From NCBI RefSeq assembly GCF_030035675.1, contig NC_084487.1, positions 60,277,486 through 60,341,485 on the forward strand: a stretch of DNA of 64,000 bases, in the 5' to 3' direction. Under the pieces are notes generated by a model, which did no database searches, was not told where the DNA came from, and was given only the letters and a program-made list of their open reading frames with translations. Origin of the DNA: Rhineura floridana (lineage: Eukaryota; Chordata; Lepidosauria; Squamata; Rhineuridae). The position numbers were made by a program, and so were the translations under genes. Positions 59,906-64,000 of the stretch are shown here, one piece after another; the stretch's first letter is position 1; each line of letters begins with the position of its first letter.

Positions 59906-61480
59906 GTGTTGTCATCTTTCACCTCCACAGTTCTTTATCTCCATTCTACTGCTGCCTCCTTCTCCTCCTTTATCCTTCTTGACCTCCAGATCCTTTCCCC
60001 CTCCACTCCATTCTTCACCACCACTACACTTTTTTTAAATAATTGTTTTCTCCACTCCACCCTGTCTCACTCTCCGCCTCCTCCCTCGTCGTCACCTGCC
60101 CATTCACAGAGCATAAGGAAAGAGCAACACTGCACAGAAGCCCAGTTTGAGGCACATGATTTTCATCCACAAATCAGAGGAACAGAAGACTTCCCCTGCT
60201 CCCCCCCAAGTAATGCCCAAAAGTAATTCTGGAAACGTTACAATTACTCCACAAAAGTAGTAAAATTACTTCTAGTACTATTACAATCAAGATGTAAAGG
60301 AATTACCCACTCATTACTCAAAAAAGTAATGAATTACAAGTAATTCATTACTTGTGACTAGTTACTTCCAAGCTCTGAGCAGGTCCACGCAGAGTGTTGT
60401 TTTACAGTAATCTAACACAGATGGGAGTAGGGGTAAAGGCGGTAAAATCTGGCTTCTCAAGAAAAAGTTATTGTTGCACTTAGGTCCTGCTTTCAGGTTT
60501 CCCATAGGCATCTGGTTGGCCACTGTGAGAACAGACTACATGGGACGTTGGCCTGATATAGCAGAGTTCTTATGTTCTTAAGCTAGCATGTGCTGAAGCT
60601 GGTAAAAGTCACTCTTTGCCACTGCTGCTACTTTGCCATTCAGGATTACACCTAGGTCCAGGAGAGTCCCCACTCAAAAAACTTGATTTTTAAGGGGAGT
60701 GTGAGCCTTTTCAAAACAGACTAGTTACTTCCTTAAGAGCAAATGGAATCATGCCTTATTTTAAGGAGGTATTTACTAGGTCACATTCACACCATACATT
60801 TATTCCACTACTATTCCATTTTAAACTCATGGCTTCACCCAAAGAATCATGGGAAGTGTAGTTTGTTAAGGATGCTGCAAGTTAGGAGAAGTTGATAGGA
60901 GACCCCTGTTCTCCTCACAGAACTACAATATCCACAGTTCTCTCAGAAGAGGGACTGGATGGAAACTACAGCTCTGTAAATGGAACAGGGCTAACAGCTC
61001 TGAGCACCCTTCACAAACTACAGTTCCCAGGATTCTTTGGGGGAAGTCATGACTGTTTAAAGTGGAATAATAGTGAAATAAATGTATGGTGTGAATGTGG
61101 CTTTAATCTTACCATTCAGTCAGTCAGGCCTAATCTAGTCATTCTAAGCAGCCAGCCAGCATGGGCATATGTAGTAGGCTTCATCTCTCCAAGGATCTTG
61201 TCCATGTCCTCAGGTTGAACATGGAATTCATTTTCCTTTGAAGTTATTACATTTTTTCAAAGTGATTTGTATTTGATGTGATGTCAGGTAATAGCAGTGT
61301 GTGTGTGTGTGTGTGTGTGTGTAACTAGAATGGCAGAATCTATTATGGGAATTATTGTTGAAAATGTAAAAGCTGTATTTTTCTTTACAGAGAGGTGCAG
61401 TTCAGCATATAATATACCAGCTTGGAGAAAAAGAAGCCTGCATACTAAAGTATATACCAAAGCGGACAAAATGCATTCAG
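33447..61480 (+). CDS. ZC3H11A-like CCCH zinc-finger protein, 11 coding exons, 3' end outside the window
   Basis: ZC3H11A is a nuclear RNA-binding protein linked to the TREX mRNA-export complex. Eleven exons give 423 codons. Residues 1-100 hold three CCCH fingers: C8-C16-C22-H26, C37-C45-C50-H54 and C66-C75-C80-H84. Spacings (7-5-3, 7-4-3, 8-4-3) equal those of human ZC3H11A as I remember it, and FRHC, EGRC and NGLFLPP-type strings are shared. An acidic patch (EDEEEEEQEEK) follows the IHPPLIITI stretch, like human THPPVVINA plus acidic run. After that similarity is weak and the sequence is basic and low in complexity. Human ZC3H11A is about 810 residues, so the C-terminal half should lie beyond 64000. 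All splice phases agree and no lesion is seen. Next to RLIG1 rather than at the human ZC3H11A locus, it could be a paralogue. Confidence 0.85.
33740..34150. repeat. Interspersed repeat family C, copy 1
   Basis: Homologous to 36060-36420 (shared: tctttgtaat, ggcagaag, tttgctgtt..ctctgcccc-like and atgggtat blocks). It is non-coding and of unknown class. The two copies lie 2.3 kb apart in the same intron in the same sense. Confidence 0.5.
34720..35167. mobile_element. hAT element, non-autonomous, 448 bp
   Basis: Ends cagggatgaggtac and ggttcctcaccactg are roughly inverted. The flanks tcctatgg and tcctaagg form an 8-bp duplication with one mismatch. Confidence 0.8.
36060..36425. repeat. Interspersed repeat family C, copy 2
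   Basis: Diverged second copy of 33740-34150, same orientation. The open frames here are short and unlike any gene. Confidence 0.5.
36530..36655 (+). repeat. Repeat tail (ggtttcccat..tggttggccac family), copy 1
   Basis: Shares ggtcctcttgcaggtttccc, tggttggtcactgtgagaac and a ttcttatgttctta end with 60470-60582. The Sauria SINE that follows is inserted into its 3' tail. Confidence 0.6.
36656..36952 (+). mobile_element. Sauria-type SINE (tRNA head, BovB-like tail)
   Basis: The tRNA-like head has an A box (tggcgcagagtgg) and a B box (ggagttcaattcc). The body reads cagccttccatccatccgtg and ggtcggtaaaatgagtaccc. The tail reads agtcggaaacgactcacac. A duplication near cttctgatgtt/cttcttatgtt flanks it. 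Sauria SINEs are known from squamates and are thought to be moved by BovB. Confidence 0.9.
37000..38039. other. Intron 1 sequence, nothing recognised
   Basis: No frame or repeat of note apart from an A-run near 37490. Confidence 0.5.
38040..38400 (+). mobile_element. Old CR1/L2-type LINE 3' end
   Basis: Text around ttttggaatgccctcccca (the W-N-A-L-P tail motif) is followed by a T-rich stretch and gtgagccattctgggaattt. It is decayed, and lies just before exon 2 of the ZC3H11-like gene. Confidence 0.5.
38439..38558 (+). CDS. ZC3H11-like exon 2: end of finger 1 and all of finger 2
   Basis: Forty codons, phase 0 on both sides (ctattcag|gg, acag|gtagaa). It reads GSKCRFRHCEK.. then TVCSLWREGRC..LCKFRHMEIQ. 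The cysteine and histidine spacing is that of CCCH fingers. Human equivalents are GDSCPFRHCE and TVCTLWQEGRC..VCRFRHMEI. Confidence 0.93.
39548..39671 (+). CDS. ZC3H11-like exon 3: finger 3
   Basis: Acceptor ttccatag, donor agtg|gtgagt, leaving phase 1. The exon holds CFWETQPLGC..SCVFHH, the third CCCH finger, followed by NINGLFLPPSS. Human has CYWENQPTGC..NCVFHH and VDGLFLPPSK. From here on every intron is phase 1. Confidence 0.92.
39672..42377. other. Intron 3 of the ZC3H11-like gene
   Basis: Mostly unique-looking. Decayed arms of the short agtaagccccattgag MITE family lie at 42000-42160. No further exon found. Confidence 0.5.
42378..42536 (+). CDS. ZC3H11-like exon 4: linker and acidic patch
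   Basis: 159 nt between acceptor tttctatag and donor aaat|gtaaat, phase 1 to 1. It reads DSTLQREVQERILH.., then RPIHPPLIITINLEDEEEEE. The proline-hydrophobic stretch followed by an acidic run corresponds to human SPTHPPVVINAADDDEDDDD. Confidence 0.88.
43124..43201 (+). CDS. ZC3H11-like exon 5
   Basis: 78 nt, acceptor ttcttatag, donor g|gtaagg, phase 1 to 1. It reads YASYLLSKTPEDIEEEKAIK and on to MCYKS. SKTPEDIEEEKAIKE resembles the human IKTLEEIKSKKMKE helix, a repeated motif of the family. Confidence 0.82.
43294..43407 (+). CDS. ZC3H11-like exon 6 with a GC splice donor
   Basis: 114 nt after a long pyrimidine tract. The intron before it is only 92 bp. It reads GEYYRIQTSQENHSTKNIPL then VLENMLLKTMESRRDLQE. 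The only phase-fitting donor is gaag|gcaagg, the consensus of GC-AG introns. If the donor is not used the frame runs on for 17 codons to a TAA at 43458-43460, giving a short form. Sequence similarity to the family is weak here; the call rests on phase and sites. Confidence 0.7.
43495..43640 (+). mobile_element. tRNA-Ala-derived SINE
   Basis: The head reads tagctcagtggtagagcaca then tgctttgcatgtagaagg, with a TGC anticodon loop as in tRNA-Ala. The B box is decayed (ggacaatctg). The tail ctggagagctgctgccag is standard for this family. It is a SINE and not a tRNA gene because the acceptor stem does not close. Confidence 0.85.
43645..44040 (-). mobile_element. CR1 LINE 3' fragment
   Basis: Plus-strand text aatcacagagatttggaagg, ggacctcaaaggtctagttc and ctgtcatatcatctcttttc is the complement of the CR1 3' region. 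It is non-coding here. Confidence 0.8.
44041..45659. other. Intron 6, 5' half
   Basis: A MITE-like piece (tttaaagcacattcc, ttctgggaattgtagctg) lies near 44555-44610. Otherwise nothing recognised. Confidence 0.45.
45660..46460 (+). mobile_element. L2/CR1-type LINE, reverse-transcriptase part, decayed
   Basis: Broken frames give LDLSVAFETTDHGTLLKWL, a CGAPQGFILSTLCNIYMKP-like block and TCWTGAWR near the end, the order of the L2/CR1 polymerase. Several stops and frame changes are present. Confidence 0.75.
46690..46775 (+). mobile_element. LINE 3' tail
   Basis: cattgtaaaccgccctggaa and aaaaatggtttaaataaaag are the common end of the same LINE type. It probably belongs to 45660-46460 after loss of the middle. 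Confidence 0.6.
46955..47530 (+). repeat. Unclassified repeat family A, copy 2
   Basis: Shares order and blocks with 2145-2640: ccctgaaaatggagtgttct, ggcctacgggaaactcttac-like text and ggattgtgctgccc at the end. Confidence 0.6.
47700..47752 (+). CDS. Possible cassette exon that would break the frame
   Basis: A good acceptor (ttcattttcag) and donor (gatg|gtaagg) bound 53 nt, open as GNKPAGTQMTGEFSSNVM when read in phase 1. The length is not a multiple of three, so inclusion leads to a stop early in the next exon. It may be a poison exon or a chance pair of sites. No family similarity is seen. Confidence 0.22.
48713..48823 (+). CDS. ZC3H11-like exon 7
   Basis: 111 nt, acceptor tatctttccag, donor ggag|gtaatt, phase 1 to 1. 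It reads GDGVAVPSKFNIIERQTEIT then ASLDSSSRSELSAFENG. It is serine-rich with no recognised domain. It is placed by phase, sites and an unbroken frame. Confidence 0.75.
48880..49740. repeat. GC-rich, low-complexity stretch in an intron
   Basis: Cytosine-rich text with runs of cccctcccct and several overlapping open frames on both strands. None has a recognisable domain and all share the composition bias. Probably a decayed repeat. Confidence 0.35.
49886..50016. mobile_element. 131-bp palindromic hAT MITE
   Basis: Arms cctttggacctccagatgtt and its inverse near 49985-50005 enclose aactacatcagctatcagcc. The flanks gcttaggt and gcctaggt are an 8-bp duplication with one mismatch. Confidence 0.88.
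50017..51089. other. Intron 7, 3' part
   Basis: AT-rich sequence with no recognised feature. Confidence 0.5.
51090..51127 (+). repeat. (CA)n microsatellite
   Basis: About 19 uninterrupted CA units. Confidence 0.97.
51499..51606 (+). CDS. ZC3H11-like exon 8
   Basis: 108 nt, acceptor ctttttatag, donor aaag|gtattt, phase 1 to 1. It reads GGDCYLPQRSIFVAGIQSKA then FSGEKEFTMLKCSNVK. No known domain. An adjacent TA microsatellite and pyrimidine tract precede it. Confidence 0.75.
51607..53009. other. Intron 8
   Basis: Includes a short GA run at 52318. No exon or clear repeat. Confidence 0.5.
53010..53117 (+). CDS. ZC3H11-like exon 9, basic
   Basis: 108 nt, acceptor gttttcttaag, donor aaag|gtattt, phase 1 to 1. 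It reads AASHAENIKKHHFKGVKKKK then WISEEPKNLPIPLTAK. The lysine cluster KGVKKKK looks like a nuclear localisation signal, fitting a nuclear RNA-binding protein. Confidence 0.77.
53241..53726. mobile_element. hAT element, 486 bp, in intron 9
   Basis: Ends cagggctggattaagc and ggataatccggccctg are inverted. The 8-bp duplication ctaatgtc is perfect. The centre holds two facing copies of an aagatggcggcagag-like block, forming an inner hairpin. Confidence 0.93.
53821..54024 (+). CDS. ZC3H11-like exon 10
   Basis: 204 nt, acceptor tttcttacag, donor acag|gtgagc, phase 1 to 1, the longest exon seen. It reads AVHTSNPKGKGNYQQNDQSK.. and SISLSSPVAGRSPNLTFGKV, basic and serine-rich with low complexity. 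A second possible acceptor lies three bases downstream (NAGNAG: acagcag), which would drop one alanine. Confidence 0.78.
54131..54425 (+). mobile_element. LINE 3' end (CR1/L2 type)
   Basis: Decayed tail text (ttatggaatgctctccctgg, W-N-A-L-P motif), then ccttgtaaactctgtggagg and aaaaatgttttaaataaaca. Confidence 0.6.
54426..56173. other. Intron 10, 5' part
   Basis: Short frames only. Decayed repeat text is likely but I cannot name it. Confidence 0.45.
56174..56224 (+). mobile_element. tRNA-derived SINE head fragment
   Basis: gccagtgtggcgtagtggtt and agagtgttagactatgacct give an A-box-like start known from a common reptile SINE. Only the head remains. Confidence 0.5.
56225..56515 (+). repeat. 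Unclassified repeat family A, copy 3 (3' half)
   Basis: ccttcaaactccacctgcca, agtgcttactccctagaagc and ccagcagttggattgct follow the order of copies 1 and 2. The first half is replaced by a SINE head. Confidence 0.6.
57046..57132. mobile_element. Palindromic hAT MITE lacking one end
   Basis: Same family as 57369-57484. The right end is complete (..gttcaagctctg) but the left starts inside the arm at tacaactccc. The 8-bp gctctaac still flanks both sides. Confidence 0.75.
57369..57484. mobile_element. 116-bp palindromic hAT MITE
   Basis: A near-perfect palindrome: cagagcttggaaaagttact at one end and its complement at the other, with gaactacaattcccatcagc in each arm. The 8-bp duplication cttttgag is perfect. 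The outer 12 bases equal those of the larger cagagcttgg elements, so they may be moved by the same transposase. Confidence 0.94.
57715..57985 (-). mobile_element. L2/CR1-type LINE 3' UTR
   Basis: Near-identical in order to the 3' end of the LINE at 23798 (tgatttatatcccgcccttc, aaaacatctttaaaaacatt, ggcttgttaaaagaac). Only the last 270 bp are present. Confidence 0.75.
58372..58590. mobile_element. MITE with facing arms
   Basis: gattcacacaataagtttaa and aaaggaatggtgtggatctg face each other imperfectly. Inside are gaatcctgggaagtgtcg and cagttcccatgattctgtg, also facing. It is related to 60783-61101. Confidence 0.55.
59165..59232 (+). repeat. 23-bp tandem repeat, three units
   Basis: Units begin gacatcac or gacatcat and run through gggccc or gggcct. 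Confidence 0.8.
59300..60377. mobile_element. hAT element, non-autonomous (cagagcttgg family), copy 2
   Basis: Same ends as 17771-18512 and a perfect 8-bp duplication, agcaggtc. It is 336 bp longer, partly through a (CG/CA)n microsatellite and a pyrimidine-rich stretch. It lies in intron 10 of the ZC3H11-like gene. Confidence 0.93.
60470..60582 (+). repeat. Repeat tail (tggttggccac family), copy 2
   Basis: Matches 36530-36655 and ends ttcttatgttctta. Confidence 0.6.
60783..61101. mobile_element. MITE with 20-bp perfect inverted ends
   Basis: cacattcacaccatacattt at the left and its exact inverse at the right, with an inner pair (agaatcatgggaagtgtagt and its facing copy). The target duplication is not clear. 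Confidence 0.75.
61297..61321 (+). repeat. (GT)n microsatellite
   Basis: About 12 GT units, 70 bases before exon 11 of the ZC3H11-like gene. Confidence 0.95.
61391..61480 (+). CDS. ZC3H11-like exon 11, last one seen
   Basis: 90 nt, acceptor ttctttacag, donor tcag|gtattt, phase 1 to 1. It reads ERCSSAYNIPAWRKRSLHTK then VYTKADKMHS. It ends in a donor, so the gene continues. No convincing further exon is found before 64000. Confidence 0.75.
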
Positions 61481-62284
61481 GTATTTATAGTTCTGACTCT
61501 AAAGTATTTTAATGTGTTGAAAATGAAAGAAAATTAGAATATGGAGGATGTTTCTAAAGTTTTTATATAAATAACTTTTTTGTTTATTGCTAATGGATAG
61601 GAGGGGAGAACTAACAAAACATGTTTAGTATTAGAGCATATGCATTTGTGCTCCAGAGACTGCTGGATAAGGAGGGAAAATATCCATACCTGAGATTTTG
61701 TTCTGTAAACTGCCATTATTTTAACATACTGGCTAAGCTAAGGAGATCCATTATTGTTTTTCTCAGTTGTTGTTCACCTATAGTAACTGAGCTTGGAAAC
61801 AGATGTCCATTCTTTCTCTCCATTTGAGTGGTGCCTGAATGGGTTCCATGATCTGACCCATTTTTCTCCTTGGCTAGATAATACAGAACTCTGAAAGACC
61901 ATGATTATACAGTATTTTTCTATGAAAGAGCTTACAGAGATTCCATTCATAGCTCCTCCTACTGTAGTTTGCAGGCCCTTTTTATTCCACTGACTCCCTT
62001 TCCCAGGGTAGCCTCCTTCCCTCACGTGTTTGGGCTCCTCGGAAGCTTCACCTATTTCTTCTAGAATGATGTCCTGGGTTTTTCGGTTTTCTCTTCATAT
62101 TAGCTGGAGTTTTGCACACATTTCCATTGACTGTGCCATCCTCAACCCTTTGTTCCCAGTCTGGCATACAACCTACAGGGAAATAATAATGAGATATGCA
62201 GGACTGATGTCTGGCTTGGAAGGAATGAGATAAGTTGAACCAATGTATCAGAACCTCAAGAGGTAGAAAGTGTAATAATTTCCA

Positions 62285-63358
62285 CTAATCGGCAAAAAAA
62301 CTTGTGGTTTAAGAACGTACCTATAGCCAATAGATACTTCTATCAAACTTTAAAAAGCAGGGAAATTGGGCAGCTATAGTGAATGCACCAGGGGAGCAGG
62401 AAACCTGACCTCCTGTCTGAGATATTGTACTGCCCTACAAATTTGTAAAAATGCAAACATTATTTGGGTTGGTTTTTCACAGTCCAGTCCACTTCCTGTG
62501 TAGCTTGGAAGAGCATATGGTGAGTGGTGGCAACAACTGCCATCTCAAAAGATGGAGAATTATATTTTTAAAAATTACATTTTTGTATGTTTGTTGATGA
62601 TGTTCTTACTTCGCTTCTTTTCTGTGTTACTACTGTTTCTACAGAGAATCTAAACTAGAAAATTATATTTCTCACATTATTCAGCCTAGAAATCTGTGTC
62701 AAATTTATATTTATTAATTTCAAAGCCTTTTTATTGGTCAGTGTCATATGATGGTGAAGACAGCCTTTTGTGTTTCAAACTGGAGGTTATGCTCTATTTC
62801 TATTTTGGGCACATTAACAGTTGGATCTGAAAGTGCAGTTTGATGTAAAATCAGACAGATTACCATATGTTGCTACTTAAGCAATGGCTCTAGCCATTGG
62901 AAGAAGCAAGCTTGGCCTGCCCAAGATGCATGTTTTCAGCCTGCTATACTTAAACTACTCCACTTAACGAAAGGTGGGCATGGTCAATTAAAAACATAGA
63001 GCACAGCTAGAATTTTGCTAGAGTATATTTCACCTCCAACTGTTTTATCTTGTGCAAACTGAGACACTTCTGATGTCCATTGGAAACTATTCTGCAGAAC
63101 AGTCAGTGCCATTATTCCACAATTGTTTTTGGAACTTATTTTTTAGTGCAAAGTGTTGTTGTACTTCGCATATTCATTCATTTATTTATTTAAAATATTT
63201 CTATCCTGCCCTTCTACCCTATAATAGGGCACTCAGGGCGGCTTACAAAAATAAAATCAAACATGTACATAATAAAATTGTAAACATTAAAATCACAAAA
63301 ACATTAAAATAAATTTAAAATACATAAAATACAATTAAAATACATAAAATACTCTCTA

Positions 63359-63399
<41 letters not shown>

Positions 63400-63402
63400 G
63401 TG

Positions 63403-63433
<31 letters not shown>

Positions 63434-64000
63434 CTTCAATCCCTCCCAAAGTCACTCCGGAACAAAATCGTTTTCAGAAGTCTCCGGAAAACCAACAGGG
63501 AGGGAGCAGGGCGAACTTCTTGGAGTAGAGTATTGTAAAGCTTGGGGGCCACAGCTGAAAAAGCTCTCTCCTGCGTGCCTGTCAATCTAACATCTTTCAC
63601 TCCAGGCACGCAGAGGAGACCAGAGGCAGAGGTACATATGGGTGTAAGCGGTCCCTCAGGTACATTGGTCCAAGGCCGTTTAGGGCTTTAAATGTCAGAA
63701 CTAGCACTATGAATTGGGCCCAGAAACAAATTGGGAGCCAGTGGAGTCCCAGAAGCAAAACAAAATGATTTACTGTAGGAAACTTCACTAAAATTGCAAA
63801 GTAAATCAAACATATTTAAAGTGACTATCTGAACTATATCAACTGTATCTTAATATTGTTGCTTCCTCCCTGCTAAAACAAGATCAGCACAGCACATGGC
63901 TTGTTTCTGTTATTTGGGTTGATTGCAAGTGTTGCCACTACTCACCATATACTCAGACAGTATCACTCTTTTTCAGAGTTTCCCCACTTTTTTATTCTAC
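62285..64000. mobile_element. Inverted-repeat element (family B), copy 2, runs off the window
   Basis: Opposite in orientation to copy 1 at 12485. Shared text includes agcagggaaattgggcag, cacttcctgtgtagcttgga, tgcagaacagtcagtgcc and, after the LINE, gaacaagatcagcacagcac-like text. About 400 bp at 62645-63045 are absent from copy 1. Confidence 0.75.
63175..63745 (-). mobile_element. L2/CR1-type LINE 3' end inside family B copy 2
   Basis: The minus strand encodes LHWLPICFWAQFIVLVLTFK then ALNGLGPMYLRDRLHPY, the C-terminal tail, followed by a 3' UTR with cgccctgagtgccctattat. A (TCTG)n/(TC)n/(CA)n run lies at about 63358-63432. Confidence 0.85.

Noticed and set aside
59819-60226. 135-codon frame with a histidine-threonine run
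   Set aside because: It is created by a (CA)n microsatellite inside a hAT element.
62645-62658. Acceptor-like tttctacag followed by four codons and TAG, considered as the last exon of the ZC3H11-like gene
   Set aside because: It lies inside the inverted-repeat element of family B, and four codons would leave the protein far shorter than the family.

Overview
The window is vertebrate nuclear DNA, almost certainly from a squamate reptile (lizard or snake). The evidence is the repeat mix: a BovB (RTE) LINE end, a Sauria-type tRNA SINE, CR1/L2-type and Vingi-like LINEs, a tRNA-Ala SINE, many hAT elements with 8-bp target duplications, and a DIRS tyrosine-recombinase retrotransposon. The species cannot be named from the sequence.

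Two host genes point away from a shared CpG-rich promoter near 19.0-19.5 kb. Leftward (minus strand, 1289-19293) lies RLIG1 (human C12orf29), the ATP-dependent 5'-3' RNA ligase. All seven coding exons can be found by homology and splice phase, but the gene is wrecked. Motif I lysine K57 is kept while the aspartate two residues on is glycine. The exon 2 splice donor reads AT instead of GT, exon 3 has an in-frame TGA, exon 5 has one extra A in a homopolymer, and a 6.6-kb DIRS element sits inside exon 4. The exon flanks meet again at a single GTC. I read this as a unitary pseudogene.

Rightward (plus strand, 33447-61480 and beyond the window) lies a multi-exon relative of ZC3H11A, the nuclear CCCH zinc-finger protein of the mRNA-export machinery. 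Eleven coding exons give 423 codons with three intact CCCH fingers and an acidic region. An upstream exon at 25259-25325 extends the frame. Human ZC3H11A is not next to RLIG1, so this may be a separate intron-bearing paralogue. Exons 4-11 are all multiples of three bounded by phase-1 introns, and one intron uses a GC donor.

Region by region: 1-4.6 kb holds the 3' exons of RLIG1 plus a BovB fragment. 4.6-11.2 kb is the DIRS element. 11.3-19.3 kb holds RLIG1 exons 4-1 with a large hAT-bounded nest and a hAT element. 19.3-33.4 kb is the 5' region of the ZC3H11-like gene, with a probable solo LTR, a hAT element split by an L2/CR1 LINE, and a Vingi-like LINE with a long frame. 33.4-61.5 kb is the body of the gene with its introns full of hAT elements, SINEs and LINE fragments. 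61.5-64 kb is intron or downstream sequence with the second copy of an inverted-repeat element that is itself split by a LINE. No tRNA, rRNA, CRISPR or bacterial features are present; tRNA-like sequences are SINE heads.
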